In this document: in pieces, positions 1 to 6,933 of the stretch
Numbering within the stretch: the first letter of the stretch is position 1
Layout: every line of letters begins with the position of its first letter
Origin: Bacillota bacterium
GTDB lineage: Bacteria; Bacillota; Sulfobacillia; Thermaerobacterales; RSA17
Length of the DNA stretch: 18,079 nucleotides
NCBI GenBank assembly: GCA_017577485.1
Contig: PKRI01000039.1
Coordinates: 1 to 18,079 of the forward strand
Direction: 5' to 3'
Program-made: the position numbers and the translations under genes
The notes under the pieces: generated by a model
The model's input: only the letters and a program-made list of their open reading frames with translations
The model's database searches: none
Told to the model about the DNA's origin: nothing

Positions 1-203
1 CCGTCGGGCCGGTCGCCCGGAGCCAGGTACAACGCGACGCGGACGGCGCCGGCGCCGACCTCGTTGTTCCTGAGCTCGATGCGGGCCGCCCACTCTTTCG
101 GGATCCGCGGGTCCCCGGGGTCGAACTCGAAGTTGAAGATATCAAACAACACCCGAAGCTCGGCCCCGTCATCGACCAGCTCCCCGTGGTACTTGCTGCT
201 CCA
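1..203 (-). pseudogene. Fragment of an unknown protein, running off the left edge and truncated at its N-terminal side
   Basis: Read on the minus strand from about position 203 to the left edge there is an open frame of about 67 codons with a globular-looking composition, including the stretches FDIFNFEFDPGDPRIPKEW and IELRNNEVGAGAVRVALYL. The family is not recognised. No start codon with a ribosome site precedes it: upstream, the same frame becomes the antisense of the integrase remnant, so the 5' part of the gene appears to have been lost at a junction near 193-203. The opposite strand is also open but gives a Ser-rich, low-complexity translation that resembles no protein known to me. Whether the rest of the gene is intact beyond the window cannot be seen. 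The coding call rests on composition alone and is moderate. Confidence 0.4.
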
Positions 204-354
204 GGCCGGCGAGCACCCGAAGGTGGTCCAGGAGATGCTGGGCCACAGCAGCATCACGCTGACGCTGGACACCTACAGCCACATGGTCCCGTCCATGCAG
301 AAGGCCGCGGCCGCCAAGATGCAGAGCATCCTGACGGCCGCCCTCAGCAAGTAG
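193..354 (+). pseudogene. C-terminal remnant of a tyrosine recombinase (phage/ICE integrase)
   Basis: The frame encodes LLLQAGEHPKVVQEMLGHSS followed by ITLTLDTYSHMVPSMQKAAA and a natural-looking C-terminus. This is the end of the catalytic domain of tyrosine recombinases: the LGHSS box and the nucleophilic Tyr of the T-x-x-x-YSH segment are present. The arm-binding and core-binding domains and the upstream Arg and His-x-x-Arg boxes are missing, so the product cannot recombine DNA. The open frame extends upstream to an ATG at 64, but those residues do not look like an integrase and overlap the minus-strand fragment, so I exclude them. A strong terminator hairpin follows the stop, and the remnant points towards the 3' end of tRNA-Asn, the usual arrangement of an element integrated at a tRNA gene. 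Confidence 0.85.
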
Positions 355-379
355 CGTTCGGGGTCGACTCCCGAACGCA

Positions 380-412
380 GGGCCCGGGCCGCCACCCGGG
401 CCCATCTCTTTT
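380..412 (+). terminator. Rho-independent terminator after the integrase remnant
   Basis: A perfect 9-bp stem, GGGCCCGGG (380-388) with CCCGGGCCC (395-403), closes a 6-nt loop and is followed by ATCTCTTTT. It lies 26 bp after the integrase stop codon. Confidence 0.75.
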
Positions 413-450
413 GCACCTCGCAGCGGTGGCCGGGCCACCCCTCGCGAACA

Positions 451-472
451 ATTCCCGCAAAATTCCCGCAAA
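451..472. repeat. Two tandem copies of an 11-bp repeat, ATTCCCGCAAA
   Basis: ATTCCCGCAAA occurs twice head to tail (451-461 and 462-472), between the integrase remnant and the tRNA. Short direct repeats in this position are typical of integrase arm-type binding sites in attachment regions. That role is inferred from position only. Confidence 0.6.
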
Positions 473-494
473 ACGGGCTTCCCGGCTTCCTGTT

Positions 495-538
495 GGAAAG
501 GCCCGCCGCGCTGAAACCCTTGCGTGACGGGCCTTTCC
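495..538 (-). terminator. Inverted repeat just after tRNA-Asn, possible terminator
   Basis: GGAAAGGCCCG (495-505) and CGGGCCTTTCC (528-538) form a perfect 11-bp inverted repeat around a 22-nt loop. It begins 6 bp beyond the 3' end of the tRNA on the minus strand. No U-run follows, so it may instead be a processing structure or part of the old attachment site. Confidence 0.4.
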
Positions 539-543
539 GCTTG

Positions 544-615
544 CTCCGGGGGTGGGACTCGAACCCACGACCCGCCGGTTAACAGCCGGCTGCTCTACCA
601 CTGAGCTACCCCGGA
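544..615 (-). tRNA. tRNA-Asn (anticodon GTT)
   Basis: On the minus strand the 72-nt gene begins TCCGGGG, pairs with CCCCGGA at the other end, and has discriminator G. It contains a D-arm (GCTCAGTGGTAGAGC), an anticodon loop CTGTTAA reading Asn codons, and a T-arm with GGTTCGAGTCC. The 3' CCA is not encoded; the genome reads CAA there. An integrase remnant lies beyond its 3' end, which marks this tRNA as a likely integration target. Confidence 0.97.
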
Positions 616-671
616 CCGAAGGACAGCGGCGACGCATGTTTAACACATTCCAGCAGGAGCCGCCAGCGCAA

Positions 672-701
672 ACTATACACCGCGGCCGGGGTGTCGCGCA
701 A
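672..701 (-). promoter_or_regulatory. Putative promoter of tRNA-Asn
   Basis: On the minus strand, TTGCGC (701-696) is separated by 18 bp from TATAGT (677-672), close to the sigma-70/sigma-A consensus and AT-rich against a very GC-rich background. Transcription would begin near 664, leaving a leader of about 50 nt before the tRNA. Confidence 0.45.
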
Positions 702-870
702 GCGCGGCGTTGCGCGCGCGGCCCAGCATGCAAGCGCGGCGTTGTCCGGGAGCGCGCGCCGCGCTGAGGCGGGCCCTCGCGGCCGGCGGGCTCCGAAGTC
801 ACACGGGCGGCTCCGAAGGCGTTCGCGCCCGCGCGGCCCGGCGGCACGCCGCCGGCAGCGGTGCCGGGCG

Positions 871-898
871 CCGTTGGACGATGGCCGTTGGACGATGG
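871..898. repeat. Perfect tandem duplication of CCGTTGGACGATGG
   Basis: Two identical 14-bp units abut at 871-884 and 885-898, ending about 10 bp before the ribosome site of the following small gene. This could be a recent slippage duplication or paired protein-binding sites. Confidence 0.7.
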
Positions 899-923
899 CT
901 GATCCATTGGGGGAGGCTGCGCC

Positions 924-1148
924 ATGAAGATGGAGGCCGTCAAGGCCCAGCTGGAGCAGTGGGGCGAGTTGATCATCACCACCGCTGCCGGCGACCAGTA
1001 CGAGATCCACCTGGGCGACACCGAGTTCGACCTGCAGAACCGCGTCATCCGGCTCAAGACTCCGTCGGCCGTCTACCTGATCGAGGGCGACGCGGTGGAG
1101 TCCATCACCATGCATTACGGCCACAAGGTCGAGGGCGACGACGACTGA
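924..1148 (+). CDS. Small conserved-looking protein of unknown function (74 aa)
   Basis: I do not recognise this gene. The ATG at 924 is preceded by a strong ribosome site, TTGGGGGAGG (907-916), at good spacing, and a stable terminator follows, so it is very likely a real single-gene unit. The product is acidic and ends in a run of Asp. A short helix-like start (MKMEAVKAQLEQWG) leads into alternating hydrophobic/polar segments: ELIITTAAGDQYEIHLGDTEF and VIRLKTPSAVYLIEGDAVESI, which look like consecutive beta strands. This pattern could fit a small beta-barrel such as an Sm/SH3-like fold, but no family motif supports that. There is no signal peptide or membrane segment, so it is probably cytoplasmic. 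Confidence 0.75.
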   Translation: MKMEAVKAQLEQWGELIITTAAGDQYEIHLGDTEFDLQNRVIRLKTPSAVYLIEGDAVESITMHYGHKVEGDDD

Positions 1149-1227
1149 CGCCGGCGGCGCTTTCATGCGCCCCGTCTTCGCGCATCGACGGGCCGTCGAC
1201 GGGTCACCGCCGCGGTCGACGCGCGCT

Positions 1228-1257
1228 GCGCGGCCGGGCCAAAGAGCCCGGCCGCGC
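1228..1257 (+). terminator. Strong hairpin after the 74-aa gene
   Basis: GCGCGGCCGGGC (1228-1239) and CGCGGCCGGGC's complement GCCCGGCCGCGC (1246-1257) form a perfect 12-bp stem with loop CAAAGA, followed by GCTTTCATC. The T content after the stem is modest. Confidence 0.65.
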
Positions 1258-1269
1258 GCTTTCATCGCC

Positions 1270-1338
1270 CACGCGGAAAAAACGCGACAACCGCGCGTAC
1301 GGAGCGTGACGAGCCCGTACGGAAAGCGTGACAACCAC
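1270..1338. repeat. Three diverged tandem repeats of about 20-26 bp
   Basis: Related units occur at about 1270-1295, 1296-1315 and 1316-1338. Each has a GCGGA/ACGGA core followed by GCGTGAC or ACGCGAC and then CAACC or GAGCC. The best pair is CGTACGGAGCGTGAC (1296-1310) and CGTACGGAAAGCGTGAC (1316-1332). The block sits between two convergent genes. Confidence 0.5.
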
Positions 1339-1356
1339 CCGGGCGCAACCGCCCGG
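1339..1356 (-). terminator. Hairpin after the CAP-domain gene
   Basis: CCGGGCG (1339-1345) and CGCCCGG (1350-1356) form a perfect 7-bp stem around a 4-nt loop, 10 bp beyond the stop of the minus-strand gene. No clean U-run follows immediately; a run of six T (minus strand) occurs about 60 bp further on. Confidence 0.45.
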
Positions 1357-1366
1357 CAAGCCCGCC

Positions 1367-3091
1367 TTATCCCCCCGTCCGCACCTGTACCAGATGGCGG
1401 TCGGCGTACCAGTGGACGGCGACGTCCAGCGCCTCGGCGACGAAGCGCAGCGGCACGTAGGTCCGGCCGTCGATGATGCGCGGCGCCGCGTCCAGGCGCG
1501 ACACGGTCCCGTTGATCCGCGCGATGTCGTTGTCGATCCGGACCACGACCTCGGTGACGCCGCTGGTGCCGGCGCGCCGCATGGTCACCGTCTGGGTGGT
1601 TTCGTCCCAGGCCACGTCGGCGTCCAGGGCTTCAGCCAGGTCGCGGAAGGGAACCAGCACCCGGTCATCCGCCAAATAGGGCGCCGAGGCAAGGTCCAGC
1701 GGCCGGCCGTCGACTTCGATGCGGATGTAGGATGCCCGGACCGGCCGGTCGGCCTGCCCGCGGGTGGTGGTGAAGGACCAGCGCCTGGTCAGCGACTGCT
1801 CGCTGCCGCCGTGGATCCGGACCCGCAGCGAGATCTCGACGGTGTAGCGGGTGCCGGGCTGAAGGCGGTCCACCGGCAGCAGCGCCACCGCGGGCGGCGT
1901 CCGCAGGTACGGGTCGTTGTCGGGCGTCAGGACGTGCGCCGGCACCTGCACCAGCGACCCGCCGCTGTCCCGGTAGAGGCGGGCCGCCGTCACGGTGACC
2001 GCGTCGTAGCAGTGATACACCCGGCTGCAGCCCAGCACCGCCGTGATGGGGTAGCCGCCGGGCCGCGCGCCGGGGAACAGCCGGTAAGGATCCGGCGCCT
2101 CGACGCCGTCCCAGTCCAGGGGGATGCCCACCTGGCCGTCGGCCGGGTAAACGGTGATGTCGACGGCGGGAAGCGGCCCCGCCGGCCCGCCGGGCGCGGC
2201 GGCCGTCGACGCCTCCGGCCCGCCGGGCGAGGCAGCCCCGCCGGCCGGCTGTCCCACCATGACCACGAAACGGCCGTCCTGCAGGCCGGCCCCCAGGTCC
2301 GTGGCGCCCGCCACCTGGAACGGGATCCGGTGGTACACCGTGTCGATGAGGTTCTGCAGCGCGGCGGCCGGGTCCAGCGCGCGACTGCTCAGGACCACGC
2401 CTTCGTTGGGCCGGTAACCTGTCCAGCCGAAGGCGTAGGCGCGCTCGCCCACCGTGGCGCCGGTGAAGCCGGGGTGCCCCGGCTGCTCCGTATGGGCGTC
2501 GAGGCCGCGGATGTCGCGGCGCGCCGCCAGGTAGGCCGCGTGGTGGACGGCCGCCCGGGCCAGGCCGTCGGCGGCGCTCATGGGCGGAAGCCCGGCGGCG
2601 GCCCGGAACCGGTTGACGGCGGGCAGCACGTCGTCCGTCACGTCGCGGGCCGCGGGCCGCGACGGCGGGTCCACGCGCTGGAATGACCACTGGATCCGCA
2701 GCGGGCTGTGGCCCTGCAGGGTCACCTCCAGCACCACGTCGTGACGTCCCCGGGCCAGGTCCCGGCTCGGCCGCCACACGAAGGCAGACCCGCTGGTCCA
2801 CCGCGCCACCTCGGCGCCATCCAGCAGCAGGCGCGCCTCAGCCAGGCCGGTGTTCCGGTCCCAGGACACCACGGCGCCGACGGGCGGCCGGGCCAGGTGG
2901 GTACGGCCCGCGGGAAAGTAGGCGTACTCCACGCGCCCCGGCTGCTCGCCGCTCACCAGTTCCAGGCCGGCGGCCGGTGCCGCCTGAGGCACCAGCAGGG
3001 CCAGGGCCAGCAGCGCGCTGCAAAGGGCGCGCAGCAAGGGCCCAGGCACCGCGGGAAGGTGGGCTCGAGCCGGCAGCGGGGAGCTCTTCAA
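1367..3091 (-). CDS. Secreted CAP-domain protein with Ig-like region and copper-amine-oxidase-type stalk domain
   Basis: A 574-aa exported protein. Residues 1-41 form a signal peptide (hydrophobic core 19-35, A-P-A-A cleavage region, no lipobox). Residues 45-140 look like a beta-rich domain. Residues 151-281 are a bacterial CAP (SCP/PR-1) domain, with VNRFRAAAGLPP, a His-containing helix, H-x-E followed by GHPGFTG, and TVYHRIPF. A Gly/Pro/Ala linker (283-308) precedes an Ig-like region (309-443), and residues 456-572 form the stalk domain named after copper amine oxidase N-termini, with paired VPFRDLAEALD and VPLRFVAEALD repeats. This stalk domain is common in cell-surface proteins of Bacillota. 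The start is TTG at 3089-3091, preceded by GGAAGGAG at 9-nt spacing; the nearer ATG leads into an immediate stop. Its substrate is unknown, and a role at the cell surface is inferred. Confidence 0.9.
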   Translation of the reverse strand: MKSSPLPARAHLPAVPGPLLRALCSALLALALLVPQAAPAAGLELVSGEQPGRVEYAYFPAGRTHLARPPVGAVVSWDRNTGLAEARLLLDGAEVARWTSGSAFVWRPSRDLARGRHDVVLEVTLQGHSPLRIQWSFQRVDPPSRPAARDVTDDVLPAVNRFRAAAGLPPMSAADGLARAAVHHAAYLAARRDIRGLDAHTEQPGHPGFTGATVGERAYAFGWTGYRPNEGVVLSSRALDPAAALQNLIDTVYHRIPFQVAGATDLGAGLQDGRFVVMVGQPAGGAASPGGPEASTAAAPGGPAGPLPAVDITVYPADGQVGIPLDWDGVEAPDPYRLFPGARPGGYPITAVLGCSRVYHCYDAVTVTAARLYRDSGGSLVQVPAHVLTPDNDPYLRTPPAVALLPVDRLQPGTRYTVEISLRVRIHGGSEQSLTRRWSFTTTRGQADRPVRASYIRIEVDGRPLDLASAPYLADDRVLVPFRDLAEALDADVAWDETTQTVTMRRAGTSGVTEVVVRIDNDIARINGTVSRLDAAPRIIDGRTYVPLRFVAEALDVAVHWYADRHLVQVRTGG

Positions 3092-3118
3092 GGGGGCATG
3101 CTCCTTCCAGGCACCGCA

Positions 3119-3136
3119 CCCGGTCCTTCAACCGGG
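3119..3136. promoter_or_regulatory. Inverted repeat in the divergent region upstream of the CAP gene
   Basis: CCCGGT (3119-3124) and ACCGGG (3131-3136) form a perfect 6-bp inverted repeat, 10 bp upstream of the CAP gene's ribosome site. It could be an operator or a leader hairpin. No convincing -35/-10 pair was found in 3109-3280 for either divergent gene. Confidence 0.3.
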
Positions 3137-3288
3137 GCCGCTCTGCTGATCTTCCGGTCGGTGCTTTTCAAGTCGTTCGTAAGGGGCCGGCCGGTTTGCG
3201 GTGGTCAGGCTGCAGCGGGCCGGCGGCAGGGTGCTGGCCCCCGGCAGCGAATCCCTTGCGCCATTACCGCACCGAGGGATGATCTTCC

Positions 3289-4395
3289 ATGACCGCGCAC
3301 TGGGACGAACCCCTGCTGCTGATTCCCGGGCCGGTGATGGTCCCGCCGGAAACCCTGGCGGCCATGAGCCGGCAGGTCATCGCGCACCGCGGCGACCCCT
3401 TCGCCGAGATGCAGGACCGCATCGTCGCCCGCCTGCGCCGGCTGCTGGACGCACCTGAAGAGGCCGGGTACGAGGTGGGCGTGTACCCGTCGTCGGGGAC
3501 CGGCATGCTGGAGGCCGCCGTGGCCCATGCCGTGGAACCGGGCGACCGGGTGCTGTCGTGCACCGGCGGCGAGTTCGGTGAGCGCTTCGCGGCCATCGCC
3601 GAGCGCTTCGGCGCCCAGGTGGACCGCCTGCACGTGGAGCCGGGGCAGGTGCCGGACCCGGAAACGGTGGCCGAACGGCTCAGTGGCGGCGGTTACCGCG
3701 CCCTGCTGCTGACCCACTGCGAGACGTCCACGGGGGCCCTCACCGACGTGCGGGCCGTGGCCGCCGCGGCGCGGCAGGCCTCCCCGGACACGCTGATCCT
3801 GGTGGACGCCGTCAGCTCGCTGGGGGGCGCGCCGCTGCTGGCGGCCGCCTGGGACATCGACGCCGTGGCGTCGGCGTCCCAGAAGGCCCTGGCGGTGCCG
3901 CCCGGCCTGGGCATCCTGGCGGGTTCGCCGCGCCTGCTGGAGCGGGCTGCGGCTTCCCGCAGCCCTCGGGTCTACTGGGACCTGGCGGCCTACGGCAGGA
4001 ACCGGCGGCAGCGGCGGGCGCCCTACACGCCGGCGGTCAACCTGCTCTATGCCATGGACGTGGCCCTGGAACGCCTGGAGAACGAGGGCTTCGAGGCCGC
4101 CTGGGCCCGGCACCGGGCCCTGCGGGACCAGTTCCGGTCCGGCATCGCCCGCCTGGGCATGGAGCCGGTGGCGGCCGACGCCTGCGCGTCGCCCACCGTC
4201 ACCGCCGTCCGCCCGGGACCGGGCCTCGAGGCCGGCGGCGTCATCGCGGCGCTGGCGGAACGGGGCATCCTGGTGGCGGGCGGCATGGGCCCGCTGAGCG
4301 GTCAGGTGTTTCGCGTGGGACACATGGGCGCCGTGGAGCCCCGGCACCTGGACCGCCTGCTGGCGGCCCTGGCTGAAATCGCGGCCCGCGGGTGA
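3289..4395 (+). CDS. Class V aminotransferase of the alanine/serine-glyoxylate (COG0075-like) type
   Basis: A 368-aa cytoplasmic PLP enzyme of normal family length. The N-terminus has LLIPGPVMVPPETL and HRGDPFAEM, both characteristic of the alanine-glyoxylate / serine-pyruvate aminotransferase family. The PLP-phosphate loop is near SSGTGMLEAA (68-77), the pyridine-binding Asp is D173 in LVDAVSSLGG, and the Schiff-base Lys is K199 in SASQKALAVPPGLG. FRVGHMG (341-347) is the conserved C-terminal signature. The family moves amino groups between small amino acids and glyoxylate or pyruvate; the true substrate pair cannot be read from sequence. ATG at 3289 has a GAGGGA ribosome site about 9 nt upstream. 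The gene is monocistronic and ends 10 bp from the convergent regulator. A glyoxylate-reductase-type gene occurs at 15681-16664, but a metabolic link is only a guess. Confidence 0.92.
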   Translation: MTAHWDEPLLLIPGPVMVPPETLAAMSRQVIAHRGDPFAEMQDRIVARLRRLLDAPEEAGYEVGVYPSSGTGMLEAAVAHAVEPGDRVLSCTGGEFGERFAAIAERFGAQVDRLHVEPGQVPDPETVAERLSGGGYRALLLTHCETSTGALTDVRAVAAAARQASPDTLILVDAVSSLGGAPLLAAAWDIDAVASASQKALAVPPGLGILAGSPRLLERAAASRSPRVYWDLAAYGRNRRQRRAPYTPAVNLLYAMDVALERLENEGFEAAWARHRALRDQFRSGIARLGMEPVAADACASPTVTAVRPGPGLEAGGVIAALAERGILVAGGMGPLSGQVFRVGHMGAVEPRHLDRLLAALAEIAARG

Positions 4396-4405
4396 CGGGT
4401 CCCGC

Positions 4406-5113
4406 TCACAGGTACTCGTTCAGCTTTTTCAAATCCAGGAAAACCATGCCCTTGCCGCCGGGCCGCAGGGCGCCGGAGCGCCGCATCTCGGCCAGGGCGC
4501 GGCTGACGGTTTCCCGCGACGTGCCCACGAACTGGGCCAGGTCGTTCTGGGTCCACGTGAAGCGGAACAGGTAGCCGCCGTCGGCAGCGATGCCCTCTTC
4601 CTCGGCCTGGCGGGCCAGCACCCGGGCCAGCCGCTGGGGCACCGAGTAAAGGGACAGGTTGCGGATGATGTCCTGGAGCGACTGGACCCGCCGTTCCAGC
4701 AGGCCCGCCCAGTTGCGGGTCATGGCCGGGTTTTCGTTCAGCAGTTCGGTGAAACACTCGGAGGTGTAGCGGATGGCCACGGTGTCGCGCACCACCTCGG
4801 CGGTGGCGCCGTGGACGCCGGGTTCCAGGGCGGCGGTGTGGGGCAGCAGGTGGCCGGCGCCGAAGATGCCCAGGATCTGCTGGCGCCCGTCGCCGGCCTC
4901 CGTGTACAGCTTGACGCGGCCCGCCAGCAGGCAGTAGAAGGCTTCGACCGGCTCACCCTCGACGAAGAGGAACATGCCGCGCCGGTACCCGCGGCGCACG
5001 CCGCGCTGCAGGGCGCGGGCGGCGGCCTCCGGCTCGACGCCGCGAAAGATGGGGTGGGCTTCGCCTTCCAGGATCGGTTCGGTGATTCGCAGTACGGGCC
5101 CGCGGGCCGCCAT
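4406..5113 (-). CDS. Crp/Fnr-family transcriptional regulator
   Basis: A 235-aa regulator. Residues 20-130 form the cyclic-nucleotide-binding-like beta barrel (GMFLFVEGEPVEAFYCLLAG is the typical core). A long dimer helix follows (130-155), then a Crp-type winged helix (160-235) with the helix-turn-helix at TWTQNDLAQFVGTSRETVSR. The recognition helix has R200, E201 and R205, equivalent to the Arg-Glu...Arg that lets E. coli CRP read GTGA. Only two Cys are present (C61, C120) and there is no N-terminal Cys cluster, so it should not carry the FNR oxygen-sensing iron-sulfur cluster. The ligand is unknown. ATG at 5113 follows GGGAGGG at good spacing. The upstream gap holds two GTGA-type boxes shared with the divergent ferredoxin gene, so autoregulation and ferredoxin control are both plausible. 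Confidence 0.93.
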   Translation of the reverse strand: MAARGPVLRITEPILEGEAHPIFRGVEPEAAARALQRGVRRGYRRGMFLFVEGEPVEAFYCLLAGRVKLYTEAGDGRQQILGIFGAGHLLPHTAALEPGVHGATAEVVRDTVAIRYTSECFTELLNENPAMTRNWAGLLERRVQSLQDIIRNLSLYSVPQRLARVLARQAEEEGIAADGGYLFRFTWTQNDLAQFVGTSRETVSRALAEMRRSGALRPGGKGMVFLDLKKLNEYL

Positions 5114-5159
5114 GGCACCCTCCCGAAAATGAAACCCACTGCCAAGAACGTCGTCAGGG

Positions 5160-5175
5160 TGTGACGATTTTCACG
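5160..5175. promoter_or_regulatory. Crp/Fnr-type operator, site 1
   Basis: TGTGA-CGATTT-TCACG contains the exact GTGA-N6-TCAC dyad of Crp-type regulators. It lies between the divergent Crp/Fnr gene and the ferredoxin gene, nearer the regulator, so it may serve autoregulation. Confidence 0.7.
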
Positions 5176-5182
5176 ACCCTAG

Positions 5183-5198
5183 GGTAACAGCCGTCACA
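5183..5198. promoter_or_regulatory. Crp/Fnr-type operator, site 2
   Basis: GGTAA-CAGCCG-TCACA is a near-consensus Crp/Fnr dyad with one perfect half-site (TCACA) and one weaker one. Its centre, 5190.5, is 23 bp from the centre of site 1 and about 41.5 bp upstream of the predicted ferredoxin transcription start, the classical class II activating position. Confidence 0.6.
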
Positions 5199-5219
5199 GC
5201 CGGGCGCCAGAGACCGGCC

Positions 5220-5225
5220 TAGACT
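5220..5225 (+). promoter_or_regulatory. Putative -10 element of the ferredoxin promoter
   Basis: TAGACT resembles the TATAAT consensus. No -35 match (TTGACA) stands 17 bp upstream, as expected for an activator-dependent promoter. The predicted start near 5232 leaves a 25-nt leader that carries the AAGGAGG ribosome site. Confidence 0.45.
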
Positions 5226-5256
5226 TCAGGATGAAGGGGAAGGAGGTGCTCACGCC

Positions 5257-5505
5257 GTGGTCTACGTCATCTGCGAACCCTGCATCGGCAACAAGGACCA
5301 GTCGTGCACCGAGGTCTGCCCCGTCGAGTGCATCTACGAAGGCCCCGACCAGTTTTTCATTCACCCGGACCGCTGCATCGGCTGCAGCGCCTGCGCGGCC
5401 GTGTGCCCGGTCGAGGCGATCTACGACGAGGACGAAGTGCCGGAGCAGTGGAAGAGCTACATCCAGAAGAACCGCGAGTACGCCGAAAAGTACGCGCCCG
5501 ATTGA
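5257..5505 (+). CDS. fdxA: 7Fe ferredoxin ([3Fe-4S][4Fe-4S], FdxA type)
   Basis: An 82-aa cytoplasmic electron carrier. Nine Cys lie at 6, 9, 17, 21, 25, 40, 43, 46 and 50. Shifted by one residue they match Azotobacter-type 7Fe ferredoxin: C9, C17 and C50 would bind the [3Fe-4S] cluster, and C21, C40, C43 and C46 the [4Fe-4S] cluster, with C25 free. C6 is extra. The C-terminal part (EDEVPEQWKSYIQKNREYAE) also matches the FdxA family. The start is GTG at 5257, preceded by AAGGAGG (5240-5246). The upstream region carries two Crp/Fnr boxes and a well-placed -10, so expression is probably controlled by the divergent regulator. The redox partner is unknown. A strong hairpin follows. Confidence 0.95.
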   Translation: MVYVICEPCIGNKDQSCTEVCPVECIYEGPDQFFIHPDRCIGCSACAAVCPVEAIYDEDEVPEQWKSYIQKNREYAEKYAPD

Positions 5506-5559
5506 TGGGCTGCGTCCTGGAGCTCAAGGACGCCCAGAGCGCGCAACTGCTTTGGTCCC

Positions 5560-5589
5560 GCGGGGCTGCACCTCGAGGTGCGGCCCCGC
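5560..5589. terminator. Bidirectional hairpin between convergent genes
   Basis: A 13-bp stem (GCGGGGCTGCACC with GGTGCGGCCCCGC, including one G-U pair) with loop TCGA lies between the ferredoxin stop and the end of the minus-strand lipoprotein gene. It could stop transcription from both sides; there is no T-run. Confidence 0.55.
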
Positions 5590-5643
5590 TGCGCATTGCC
5601 TCCCTGCGCTGCCGCCGCGCCGCGCGCCCGCGGCGCCGCATGC

Positions 5644-6929
<1,286 letters not shown>

Positions 6930-6933
<4 letters not shown>

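Larger units (their letters stand above)
616..923. other. Gene-free stretch between tRNA-Asn and the small protein gene
   Basis: I see no protein gene here. It contains a putative tRNA promoter on the minus strand (672-701), a 15-bp direct repeat GCAAGCGCGGCGTTG at 698-712 and 730-744, and a tandem 14-bp duplication CCGTTGGACGATGG at 871-884 and 885-898. The middle (690-860) is extremely GC-rich and its open frames give Arg/Ala/Pro-rich, non-protein-like translations. Confidence 0.6.

Noticed and set aside
64..192. N-terminal extension of the integrase remnant from the ATG at 64
   Set aside because: The residues are Ser-rich, bear no integrase motif, and overlap a protein-like frame on the opposite strand.
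1328..2686. Long plus-strand frame opposite the CAP-domain gene
   Set aside because: Its translation is His/Arg/Val/Gly-rich with no domain, and the minus strand has a signal peptide and recognisable domains.
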